Assembly: GCA_944373065.1 (NCBI GenBank)
Contig: CALWAJ010000011.1
Location: 1 to 21,378, forward strand
Reading direction: 5' to 3'
DNA: 21,378 bases
Source of the DNA: an uncultured Bacilli bacterium
GTDB taxonomy: Bacteria; Bacillota_I; Bacilli_A; RF39; UBA660
The first letter of the stretch is position 1. Each line of letters opens with the position of its first letter. A model generated the notes under the pieces. The model was given only the letters and a program-made list of their open reading frames with translations. It searched no databases and was not told the DNA's origin. Positions 1 through 7,465 of the stretch are shown here, one piece after another. Made by a program: the position numbers and the translations under genes.

Positions 1-854
1 GGTATAATAATACGTTAGGAAGTAATCCTAATTATGATAAATATGTAATATTAGGAAGATACTGTAGTGATAGTAGTGGGTATAGATATGATGAAACAGT
101 TGACAGTAATCTTTTTTCAAGTGTGGATAGATTAGGACAAGCAATGTATAATTTTGCCAAAGATAATGCCCCTAGTTTTATATGTCCTGATACAAATGAA
201 AGTTATGGAGGAAGTTATAGATTAAAAGCAGGGTTAATAACCGCAGATGAGTTAGTCTATGCTGGTGAATCATATAATGTTTCTGGAAATAGTTATTTAA
301 ATTCAGGAGAAGATGGACTTATTTATTGGAGTATGACACCTAGTCACTTTAATGAAGATTCTGCTGTATGGCTTGAGTATAATGGATTGATTGTAGTCTA
401 TGTGGGTTTTCCCTATGCTCTTCGTCCAGTAATCAATATATCAACAGAGAACATGACCTTAACAGGATATGGAACACTAGATAATCCATATATGTTAGAA
501 GAAGTAGAGTCTAGAAATAGTTATAAAGGAAAAGTAACAATAGAAGTAGGAAGTAGTGTAGATGATGTAAAAGCTTTTGAAGAAGAGTTAGATTTAAGTG
601 GAGTTACCTGGATAGTAAAAGATTCAACTATTGCCAAAATAGAGAATGGAAAGATAATAGGGTTAAAGAATGGAACAACAGTAATAACAGGAGTAGGAAG
701 TGATGGAACGACATATGAAATAGAAGTAAATGTCATAAGTAATCCAACAACAAACAGTGCTTTATATATAGGAATAGGACTTATCTTAATACTAATACTT
801 GGAACAGGTGCGTATATAACTTATAGAATAAAGAATGTTGTAGATAAAGAGTAA
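1..854 (+). CDS. Surface protein, C-terminal part (5' truncated): Ig-like domain plus C-terminal membrane anchor
   Basis: The reading frame is open from base 3, so the gene starts left of the window; the GTG at 123 is only an internal codon. The visible part (about 283 aa) has three sections. First is a region of about 160 aa rich in Gly, Ser, Tyr and Asn ending in 'ALRPVINIS' and 'GYGTLDNPYML', a layout familiar from surface proteins of gut Firmicutes (the 'RPV/RPA-I-L' type module). Next is about 80 aa resembling a bacterial Ig-like (Big_2) domain, with 'VTWIVKDSTIAKIENGKIIG' followed by a 'VITGVGSDGTTYEIEVNV' strand. Last is one hydrophobic segment ('ALYIGIGLILILILGTGAYI') with a short basic/acidic tail, a C-terminal membrane anchor. 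It probably sits outside the cell, attached to the membrane; ligand unknown. Ile is mostly encoded by ATA, unlike the neighbouring GH31 gene, which prefers ATT. Confidence 0.8.
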   Translation, partial: YNNTLGSNPNYDKYVILGRYCSDSSGYRYDETVDSNLFSSVDRLGQAMYNFAKDNAPSFICPDTNESYGGSYRLKAGLITADELVYAGESYNVSGNSYLNSGEDGLIYWSMTPSHFNEDSAVWLEYNGLIVVYVGFPYALRPVINISTENMTLTGYGTLDNPYMLEEVESRNSYKGKVTIEVGSSVDDVKAFEEELDLSGVTWIVKDSTIAKIENGKIIGLKNGTTVITGVGSDGTTYEIEVNVISNPTTNSALYIGIGLILILILGTGAYITYRIKNVVDKE

Positions 855-866
855 TTAATATTTTTG

Positions 867-898
867 AAAACAGTAAGTTAAAGAACTTTCTGTTTTTT
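867..898 (+). terminator. Rho-independent terminator after the surface-protein gene
   Basis: AAAACAG at 867-873 pairs with CTGTTTT at 890-896, and an inner AAGTT/AACTT stem continues it around an AAAG loop. A run of six T (893-898) lies at the end. It is 12 bp downstream of the stop codon. Confidence 0.75.
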
Positions 899-930
899 AA
901 TAGAAAAATTTATTTATTCATTTAAAAATA

Positions 931-959
931 TTGAAGATGTATGGTTATAATGATAAAAT
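931..959 (+). promoter_or_regulatory. Candidate promoter for the GH31 gene
   Basis: TTGAAG (931-936), a 17-bp spacer and TAAAAT (954-959), with a TG one base before the -10 (extended -10). A TATAAT at 946-951 overlaps it but has no matching -35. The remaining part of the 855-1030 gap holds only the terminator and the ribosome binding site. Confidence 0.45.
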
Positions 960-1030
960 ATATTTATATGGTATGTATTTAAGCTTTTATAAAATAAGTA
1001 TTAAGGAAAGGATAAAGAGGAGATGGTTAT

Positions 1031-3454
1031 ATGTATCCACTAGGTAAGCAGTTTGAAATTAATGGTAGTAAAGCCAAGAGTGATGATAAATGTATTTATA
1101 AAGGTAAACATTATCGTATTACTGTTTTATCTGAACGACTTGTTAGACTTGAATATAGCCCTAGTGGTGTTTTTGTTGATGTTCCTAGTCAATTTGCTAT
1201 TAATCGTTCCTTTATGTTTCCTGAATATAAAACAACACAGGACTCTAAAATGTTAGAGATTACGACTAAATATTTTCGTTTAACCTATGTTAAAGAAGCT
1301 CATTTTTTAGGTACTAAGATAGATCCTATGAAAAATTTGAAAATTACCTTATTTGTTGGTAATGGTAACAATGATAGAGATTGGTATTATGGTCATCCTG
1401 AGGTTCGTAATTTGGGGGGTAATATGATTAGTGAAGATGTTAATACTCCTAGAGCTTTAAAACGTGGTTTATACTCTTTGGAGGGTTTTGCTAGTATAGA
1501 TGATAGTAATAGTCTTTTATTTAATCCTGATGGAACTTTGTATGAACGAGAAAAGGGAAGCTTAGATATATATGTTTTTATGTATAAAGATGACTTTTCT
1601 TTAGCTATGAAAGATTATTTTAAACTTACTGGTAATCCAGAACTTATTCCTCGTTATGCTCTAGGTAATTGGTGGAGTCGTAATATTACTTATAATGAAG
1701 ATTCTCTTAAAGAAACTGTTAATAACTTTGAAAGACGTAATGTTCCTTTAGCTGTATTCCTTTTAGATAAAGATTGGCATTATCGGAATGTAGGAACTGC
1801 TAAAAATTTAAAGACAGGTTTTACTTTTAATAAAGAATTATTTCCTAATCCTAGTGAAATATCTAAATTTTTACATGAACATAATATAAGACTTGGCTTA
1901 GAAATAGATCCAACTGAGGGTATTTATCCTCATGAGACATATTATGCTCAAGCTTGTTCTTATCTTGGTATTAATGGGGATAAAATTATTGTTTTTGATC
2001 CTTTGAATCCTAAACTTTTAGATGTGTATTTTAAACTGTTTTTACATCCTTTAGAAGCTTTAGGAGTTGATTTCTTTTGGCATGATTATAAAGGAAATGA
2101 TCAGGTTTTAAAATTGCTTGCTTATAATCACTTCAATTACAAAGATATAGGTCGTAATCCTGCTAAACGTAATATTATGTTAAGCCGTAATGGTATCTTT
2201 GCTCCTCATCGTTATCCTATTCTTTATGCTGGTAATACCGAAGTTTCTTGGGATGGATTAAAAGAAATATCTTCTAGTATGATGTCTGCTGCTAATATTG
2301 GAGTATCATTTTGGTCTCATGATGTAGGAGGTAATCATGGTGGTATAGAAGAGAGTGAACTTTATATTAGATATGTAGAACTTGGAGTATTTAGTCCTAT
2401 TCTTAGATTCCATGCTGCTCGTGGTAATTATTATAAGAGAGAACCTTGGAGATGGGATATTAAGACAGAGACTATTGTTAATGATTATTTAAGACTTAGA
2501 CATAGATTAATTCCTTATTTATATACAGAAAGTTATAACTATTATAAGAATGCTGTGATGTTAATAGAACCCTTTTATTATAAATATAAATGGGTAATAG
2601 ATGATAATAATTATAAATATCAATATTTTTTAGGAAGTGAATTACTTGTTTGTCCTATTTTAACTAGAAAAGATACTGTTATGAATAGGACAATCCATCG
2701 CTTTTATATGCCTGATGGTATTTGGTATGACTTTAAAACTGGTAAGAAGTTTCCTGGTAATAAGAAATATGTATCATTCTTTAAAGAAGAGGATTATCCA
2801 GTTTTTGCAAAAGCAGGTTCTGTTATACCTCTTTCAAATAGAAGTGATGTTAATAATGTAGGGCTTCCTTTAGATATGGAAATTCATATATTTCCTGGAG
2901 TATCTAATACTTATACTCTATATGAAGATGATGGACTTACCTCATTATATAAAGAGGGCTATTACTTAAAGACTGATATTGATTATAATTATATGCAGAA
3001 TAACTATACTGTCATTATAAGATCAGTTGAAGGTAAAAGTGGTATTGCACCTATGAGACGTAATTATAAGTTTAGATTTAGAAATACAAAGATGGCTGAA
3101 TCTGTTACTGCTTATTATAATGATCAAGAAATTAAGATAGAATCTATGTATATAGAAGAGAATGACTTTGTAGTTGAAGTTAATAATGTTAATACAATTG
3201 GTCAGTTAACCCTTAACTGTAGAGGTAAAGATATTGAAATTGATGCTGTTAGACTTATTAATGAAGATATTGATAGTATCTTGATGGACTTACAGATTGG
3301 AACATATTTAAAAGAGAAACTTGCAGGTATTATATTTAGTGATATGACTATTAAGAAAAAGAGAATTGCTATTCGTAAATTAAGAAAAGAAGGCTTATCT
3401 CGTGAACATATGAAATTATTCTTAAAACTTATGGAATATATAGAAACTGTATAA
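1031..3454 (+). CDS. Glycoside hydrolase family 31 protein
   Basis: An 807-aa protein of the GH31 (alpha-glucosidase/alpha-xylosidase) clan. It has an N-terminal beta-sandwich (about 1-200), a TIM barrel (about 205-560) and C-terminal beta domains. Recognisable blocks are 'LGNWWSRN' at the barrel start, 'DFFWHDYKG' with the expected nucleophile Asp352, 'SRNGIFAPHRYP', 'SFWSHDVGGNHGGIE' and 'FSPILRFHAARG'. The usual acid/base Asp that follows Gly in the 'GD' motif is Asn402 here ('YAGNTEVSW'), so the exact catalysis is uncertain. No signal peptide is visible, so it is likely cytoplasmic, acting on imported alpha-linked oligosaccharides; substrate cannot be read from sequence. AGAGGAG at about 1016-1022 fixes the ATG. 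The last ~80 residues are charged and helical and may be an appended domain. No sugar transporter or regulator lies next to it. Confidence 0.88.
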   Translation: MYPLGKQFEINGSKAKSDDKCIYKGKHYRITVLSERLVRLEYSPSGVFVDVPSQFAINRSFMFPEYKTTQDSKMLEITTKYFRLTYVKEAHFLGTKIDPMKNLKITLFVGNGNNDRDWYYGHPEVRNLGGNMISEDVNTPRALKRGLYSLEGFASIDDSNSLLFNPDGTLYEREKGSLDIYVFMYKDDFSLAMKDYFKLTGNPELIPRYALGNWWSRNITYNEDSLKETVNNFERRNVPLAVFLLDKDWHYRNVGTAKNLKTGFTFNKELFPNPSEISKFLHEHNIRLGLEIDPTEGIYPHETYYAQACSYLGINGDKIIVFDPLNPKLLDVYFKLFLHPLEALGVDFFWHDYKGNDQVLKLLAYNHFNYKDIGRNPAKRNIMLSRNGIFAPHRYPILYAGNTEVSWDGLKEISSSMMSAANIGVSFWSHDVGGNHGGIEESELYIRYVELGVFSPILRFHAARGNYYKREPWRWDIKTETIVNDYLRLRHRLIPYLYTESYNYYKNAVMLIEPFYYKYKWVIDDNNYKYQYFLGSELLVCPILTRKDTVMNRTIHRFYMPDGIWYDFKTGKKFPGNKKYVSFFKEEDYPVFAKAGSVIPLSNRSDVNNVGLPLDMEIHIFPGVSNTYTLYEDDGLTSLYKEGYYLKTDIDYNYMQNNYTVIIRSVEGKSGIAPMRRNYKFRFRNTKMAESVTAYYNDQEIKIESMYIEENDFVVEVNNVNTIGQLTLNCRGKDIEIDAVRLINEDIDSILMDLQIGTYLKEKLAGIIFSDMTIKKKRIAIRKLRKEGLSREHMKLFLKLMEYIETV

Positions 3455-3475
3455 GAGAACTGGTATTCTCTTTTT
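3453..3475 (+). terminator. Probable terminator after the GH31 gene
   Basis: AAGAGAA pairs with TTCTCTT around a six-base loop, followed by further T; it begins at the stop codon. The stem is only 7 bp and AT-rich, so it may be leaky. Confidence 0.55.
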
Positions 3476-3480
3476 GCTTG

Positions 3481-3489
3481 TGGTAAAAT
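3481..3489 (+). promoter_or_regulatory. Possible extended -10 promoter for the SDR-to-murI operon
   Basis: TGG-TAAAAT (3481-3489) is an extended -10 element between the GH31 terminator and the strong ribosome binding site GGAGGTGG (3505-3512). No good -35 is seen at the right distance. Confidence 0.35.
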
Positions 3490-3517
3490 GTAATTAGACA
3501 AGACGGAGGTGGTTTAG

Positions 3518-4276
3518 TTGAGAGCTATGATAACTGGTGCAAGTAGTGGTATTGGTAGAGATATTGCTTTAAACCTTGCTAAATTAAATTATGATTTAAT
3601 ACTAGTTGGAAGAAATAGAGAAGCTTTAGAAGAAGTTAAAGCTTTGATTAATAATAAAGTAAGAGTAAAGATAGTAGTAGTTGATTTATCTAATTTACAG
3701 AAAGTAAAAGAGCTTTATGTTTTAACTCGTAATGATGATATTGATATTCTTGTTAATAATGCAGGATTTGGGGTGTTTGGAGAGTTTTCTTCTATTGATT
3801 TAAATACTGAACTTAATATGCTTGATGTTAATATTAGAGCGGTTGATATGTTAACTAAATTTTATTTAAAAGATATGATAAAAAAAGATAAGGGAATTAT
3901 CCTTAATGTTGCAAGTAGTGCTGCTTTTATGGCTGGACCTATGCTTAGTAGTTATTATGCCACTAAAAGTTATGTTTATCGTTTAAGTTTAGCTATTAAT
4001 GAAGAGTTAAGGAGACGTAAAAGTAAAGTTACTATTTCTGTTTTATGTCCTGGACCAGTTGATACTAACTTTAATAATAGAGCAGGTGTTAGTTTTAAAA
4101 TTAAAGCTTTGTCAAGTAGTTATGTTGCAAGGTATGCAGTAGAGAAGATGTTAAAAGGTAAAACTATTATAATTCCAGGTTTTAAGATGAAATTAGTAAA
4201 ATTTGGTGTTAGATTTTTACCTGATAAGTTTGTAACACGTATTAACTATAATATCCAGAAAAAGAAGGCTAAGTAG
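3518..4276 (+). CDS. Short-chain dehydrogenase/reductase (classical SDR)
   Basis: A 252-aa NAD(P)-dependent oxidoreductase. It has the nucleotide-binding motif TGASSGIG (residues 6-13), the NNAG motif (80-83), the catalytic Ser in 'VASSAAF' (around 133) and the Y146-x3-K150 pair. This is the length and layout of a classical SDR of the YqjQ/DltE-like type, but the substrate cannot be predicted. The start is TTG at 3518: GGAGGT ends 7 nt before it, whereas the in-frame ATG at 3527 would be about 16 nt away. It is the first gene of an operon: only one base separates it from the next gene, and it may be cotranscribed with truA and murI. The C-terminal segment is basic ('YNIQKKKAK'). Confidence 0.88.
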   Translation: MRAMITGASSGIGRDIALNLAKLNYDLILVGRNREALEEVKALINNKVRVKIVVVDLSNLQKVKELYVLTRNDDIDILVNNAGFGVFGEFSSIDLNTELNMLDVNIRAVDMLTKFYLKDMIKKDKGIILNVASSAAFMAGPMLSSYYATKSYVYRLSLAINEELRRRKSKVTISVLCPGPVDTNFNNRAGVSFKIKALSSSYVARYAVEKMLKGKTIIIPGFKMKLVKFGVRFLPDKFVTRINYNIQKKKAK

Positions 4277-4277
4277 T

Positions 4278-5072
4278 ATGGAAGAATCTAATATTGATGT
4301 AATAAATAAAACAGTGTTATCGGTTAATAATTTAATGTTAGGTCCATTTAAAAATTTTAATATAGAAATACCACTTAATTCTTTTACTATTATTACAGGC
4401 TCTAATAAAAGTGGGAAGAGTTTATTACTTAAAGTAATGGCTTTAGTTGTTAATACTAAGAAAGTTACTTATAATAAAGAAATAATTGCTAATGATAAAG
4501 ATATTGCATATTTTTATGATATTTCTTTTAAATTTAATACAGTGTTAGAAACTATTAGATATCCTTTAGAATGTTTGGGACTTGATGAAGTTAAGATAAC
4601 TAAGTTAGTAAGAGATGTGTCTAAAGATTTTAAGATAACTAAATTACTTAAAAGTAAGATAGAAGATTTAAGTAATTATGAAAAAGTTAAAGTTCAGCTG
4701 GCAAGTTTAGTTGTGAGTAGTCCTAAATTATTACTTTTAGATGATCCAGGTCTTTATTTATCTTCTTTAGAAAAAGAAGATTTTATGGGAATATTAGAAC
4801 AACTTAGAACAACCGGTATTACCATTGTCCTTTCTAGTTCCTCTTTAGATGAAGTTATCTATACTATTAATAGTACAGTTTATGTACTTGATAATGGTTC
4901 TATTGTTAGTAGTGGTTCAATGTTAGACGTGCTTTCAAACGATAGCTTATTAAATAAAGTAGGGTTAGAACTTCCTTTTATGGTAGATTTATCTGTGAAG
5001 TTAGAATATTATAATCTTGTTAATAAAATTACTTTAAGTCCTTTAGGGTTGGTGGAGTCTTTATGGAAATAA
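4278..5072 (+). CDS. Degenerate ECF-type ABC ATPase (EcfA1 position)
   Basis: A 264-aa ABC ATPase related to EcfA1/CbiO of energy-coupling-factor transporters. Walker A is intact (GSNKSGKS, 41-48) and the C-terminal block 'LPFMVDL...GLVESLWK' matches the EcfA1 C-terminus. Other elements have decayed. The Q-loop Gln is not evident ('AYFYD' around 77-81). The signature is LSNYE (131-135) in place of LSGGQ. The catalytic Glu after Walker B is Asp156 ('LLLLDDP'). The switch His is Ser188 ('IVLSSSSLDEV'). In the family it would bind and hydrolyse ATP at the inner membrane face with EcfA2 and EcfT to drive vitamin or metal uptake. Here weak or no hydrolysis is likely. It overlaps the next gene by 10 bases, consistent with coupled translation of a heterodimer. 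Confidence 0.75.
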   Translation: MEESNIDVINKTVLSVNNLMLGPFKNFNIEIPLNSFTIITGSNKSGKSLLLKVMALVVNTKKVTYNKEIIANDKDIAYFYDISFKFNTVLETIRYPLECLGLDEVKITKLVRDVSKDFKITKLLKSKIEDLSNYEKVKVQLASLVVSSPKLLLLDDPGLYLSSLEKEDFMGILEQLRTTGITIVLSSSSLDEVIYTINSTVYVLDNGSIVSSGSMLDVLSNDSLLNKVGLELPFMVDLSVKLEYYNLVNKITLSPLGLVESLWK

Positions 5073-5860
5073 AGTTTTCTCATGTTAATAGTAAAGACTT
5101 TACAGATTTATCTTTTGTTATACCTAAAGGAGAGATAGTTGGTATTTATGGTGATAATGGTAATAAACTATTGAAGTTAATTTCTCTTGATGAGGAATCT
5201 AGAGGGATAATTTATTTTGATAAGATAAGAAAATTGAAAAGTAATTATTACTTATTTAAAAAGACAATAGTTTTAGTAGAAGCTAGGTTTAATAATCTAT
5301 TTAATGTTGATAATGTCTATGAGTACTTTGTTTTATATATAAGATATAATAAAATAGAAGTAAATGATGTTTTGGAAAAGATAAAAGGGGCCTTAAAAAT
5401 AGTAGGACTTAGACAAGATATTTTGGATAGACGTATTTCTACTCTTACATATAGTGAAATTAAACTATTTCAGTTCGCTTTAGCGTTTCTTTCAAATCCT
5501 AAAGTAATAATATTAGATGAACCTTTTAAAGGACTAGATTTAAACTTGAGAAAAAAGCTTGTTAGAATAATTAATAGATTGCAAGAGAAATTTCTTAAGA
5601 CTATTGTTATCTATAGTAATAATCCTAATTATTTATATCAATATACTAATTATTTGATTGTACTTTATAATAATAAAGTGTTAGTAGAGGGTAATAGTAG
5701 TGATGTGTTTTTTGACTGTAAAGAATTATCTTTATATAAAATTAAAAGACCTAATATAGTTGATTTTATCTTGTTAGTATTAGAAAAAAAGCATATTAAG
5801 TTACCAAGAAGACGTGATGTAAAAGACTTAATTAAAGATATATATTGGAATGTGAAGTGA
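5063..5860 (+). CDS. Degenerate ECF-type ABC ATPase (EcfA2 position)
   Basis: A 265-aa partner of the preceding ATPase and equally unusual. The P-loop is shortened and altered: 'GDNGNKLLK' (30-38) lacks the G-K-S/T end, although a Lys remains (K35). The Q-loop Gln is missing ('LVEARF', 71-76). The signature is LTYSE (128-132). Walker B and D-loop are good ('VIILDEPFKGLD', 148-159). The switch His is Asn186 ('IVIYSNNP'). The C-terminal segment 'PNIVDFILLVLEKKHIKL' corresponds to the EcfA C-terminal coupling region. In Bacilli the usual order is ecfA1-ecfA2-ecfT-truA; here truA follows after four bases and ecfT is missing. It either retains a structural or regulatory role, or uses an EcfT encoded elsewhere. 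Confidence 0.72.
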   Translation: MEIKFSHVNSKDFTDLSFVIPKGEIVGIYGDNGNKLLKLISLDEESRGIIYFDKIRKLKSNYYLFKKTIVLVEARFNNLFNVDNVYEYFVLYIRYNKIEVNDVLEKIKGALKIVGLRQDILDRRISTLTYSEIKLFQFALAFLSNPKVIILDEPFKGLDLNLRKKLVRIINRLQEKFLKTIVIYSNNPNYLYQYTNYLIVLYNNKVLVEGNSSDVFFDCKELSLYKIKRPNIVDFILLVLEKKHIKLPRRRDVKDLIKDIYWNVK

Positions 5861-5864
5861 TATT

Positions 5865-6608
5865 ATGAGGTTTTTAATTAGATTTAGTTATGATGGGAGT
5901 AACTTTAAAGGGTATCAAAGACAAAGTGGCTATAGAACTGTTCAAGAAGAATTAGAAAATGCTGCTACTAAGATAAATAATGGGAAATTTGTTAAAATAG
6001 TGGCAGCAGGAAGAACTGATAAAGGTGTGCATGCTCTTGATCAAGTTGCACATTTAGATATGAATGTTTCTATTACGCCTTATAAATTAAAAAGAGCGAT
6101 GAATAGTAATTTGTCAGAGGAAATACATATAAATTCTGCTATGGAAGTGCCAGATGATTATTTTACAAGGTATCATGTATTAAAAAAAGAATATCATTAT
6201 TATATAAATATGGGAGAATTTAATCCTATTATGAGAAATTATGTCTATCAACATTGTTATCCTCTTAAAGTTGATAAAATGATAGGAGCTATACATTATT
6301 TTGAAGGTGAACATGACTTTAGAGCTTTTGTTACAGAAAATATTGTTAAAGAAAATTGTGTTAGAACTATTTATGAAGCTTCAATAAAAAGAACAGGTGA
6401 TATTTTAGATATTAAATTTGTTGGTAGTGGTTTTTTAAGATATCAAGTTAGAAATATGGTTGGAGCTTTACTTAAAGTAGGTACTGGTAAGATAGAAGTA
6501 TCTGATGTTAAAGAAATATTAGATAGTAAAGTAAGAGGTAAAAATGGAGCGACAGCGAAGGCATGTGGTCTTTATCTTGTAAAGACTACATTGGAGGATG
6601 ATGTATGA
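5865..6608 (+). CDS. truA: tRNA pseudouridine(38-40) synthase TruA
   Basis: A 247-aa enzyme that converts uridine to pseudouridine at positions 38-40 of the tRNA anticodon arm. The family signature is clear: 'YDGSNFKGYQRQ' near the N-terminus, 'AAGRTDKGVHA' with the nucleophile Asp52, 'EKNYHYYI'-like strand at 'KEYHYYINMG', and 'GSGFLRYQVRNMVGALLKVG' near the C-terminus. Full length. It starts 4 nt after the EcfA2-like gene, has only a weak ribosome binding site (probably translated by coupling) and shares ATGA with murI. Its place after the ECF ATPases is the conserved Bacilli arrangement. Confidence 0.96.
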   Translation: MRFLIRFSYDGSNFKGYQRQSGYRTVQEELENAATKINNGKFVKIVAAGRTDKGVHALDQVAHLDMNVSITPYKLKRAMNSNLSEEIHINSAMEVPDDYFTRYHVLKKEYHYYINMGEFNPIMRNYVYQHCYPLKVDKMIGAIHYFEGEHDFRAFVTENIVKENCVRTIYEASIKRTGDILDIKFVGSGFLRYQVRNMVGALLKVGTGKIEVSDVKEILDSKVRGKNGATAKACGLYLVKTTLEDDV

Positions 6609-7345
6609 TAGGGATACTTGATTCTGGTATTGGTGGAGTTAGTGTTTTATGTGAGATTATTAAATTAATTCCTTGTGGAAAATTTATATATTATAGTGAT
6701 TCGATTAATAATCCTTATGGGGATAAAAGTGAAGAAGAGATTTATAGTATTGTAAAAAATATAGTTAATTATCTTTTAAAAAGAAAATGTGTAGCGATAG
6801 TTTTAGCATGTAATACAGCTAGTGCTATATGTGTTAAGAGATTAAGAGAAGAATATCCTAATACTTTATTTATTGCTATAGAACCTGCTTATAAGATGGT
6901 TCATGATTATAATCCTCAGGATAAGACTTTAGTTATGGCTACTAAAGGGACTTTAAATAGTGAAAAGTTTTTAGCATTATATCGTAAATATGATAATGGT
7001 AAAACAATATTACTTCCTTGTAGGGGCCTTGCTGATATTATTGAACGAGGTGATATGGCGAAGGTTGATATTTATTTAGAAGAAAACTTAAAAGATTATA
7101 AAGATGTTAATAATGTAGTATTGGGTTGTACTCATTATCCTTTAATTAAAGACAGAATAAAAAGAGTTTTAGGTGATGTTAAGTTTTTTGATGGTTCTAT
7201 TGGTGTTAGTAAAGAGTTAGTTAGACAATTAAAACTTAGAGATATTAAATTTTGTAGTAGTGATAAGCTTAGTATTGAGTTTATTGATTCTAGTAATGAT
7301 TTGACTAAGAAAAGTAGATTTATGAAATTACTTTATAGAAAATAA
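6605..7345 (+). CDS. murI: Glutamate racemase
   Basis: A 246-aa cytoplasmic cofactor-independent racemase making D-glutamate for the peptidoglycan stem peptide. Catalytic elements are present: 'ILDSGIGG' (4-11), the first catalytic Cys69 in 'ACNTASA', and the second, Cys175, in 'GCTHYPL'. 'NNPYGDKS' (35-42) is also typical. Length is slightly below the usual 260-270 aa. ATG overlaps the truA stop by four bases (ATGA). It implies a cell wall, which rules out a true mycoplasma. Confidence 0.95.
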   Translation: MIGILDSGIGGVSVLCEIIKLIPCGKFIYYSDSINNPYGDKSEEEIYSIVKNIVNYLLKRKCVAIVLACNTASAICVKRLREEYPNTLFIAIEPAYKMVHDYNPQDKTLVMATKGTLNSEKFLALYRKYDNGKTILLPCRGLADIIERGDMAKVDIYLEENLKDYKDVNNVVLGCTHYPLIKDRIKRVLGDVKFFDGSIGVSKELVRQLKLRDIKFCSSDKLSIEFIDSSNDLTKKSRFMKLLYRK

Positions 7346-7411
7346 TACTTATATTTTTAGATTAATTTATAATTTGTAGGAAAAACTATATTTATTTTAT
7401 ATATGAATGCC

Positions 7412-7451
7412 ATAAGTCACAGTGAATTATTTGACTTATAGATCTTTTTTT
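7412..7451 (+). terminator. Inverted repeat / possible terminator after murI
   Basis: ATAAGTCA (7412-7419) and TGACTTAT (7432-7439) form an 8-bp stem around a 12-base loop, followed by AGATC and seven T. The gap before the T-run makes it an imperfect terminator. The right arm also carries the -35 of the tyrS promoter, so it could have a regulatory role. Confidence 0.45.
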
Positions 7452-7459
7452 GGTATAGT
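7431..7459 (+). promoter_or_regulatory. Strong promoter of the tyrS T-box unit
   Basis: TTGACT (7431-7436), 17-bp spacer, TATAGT (7454-7459), with TGG before the -10 giving an extended -10. Transcription would begin near 7466, just before the T-box stem I. Confidence 0.8.
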
Positions 7460-7465
7460 TTAAAT

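Noticed and set aside
521..736. Minus-strand ORF of 71 codons
   Set aside because: Lies wholly within the surface-protein gene in antisense, without a ribosome binding site or recognisable protein features.
1053..1256. Short plus-strand ORF in another frame of the GH31 gene
   Set aside because: Overlaps the clear GH31 frame and has no initiation signal.
3202..3501. Minus-strand ORF of 99 codons over the GH31 3' end
   Set aside because: Antisense of a well-supported gene; hydrophobic residues arise from the complementary codons.
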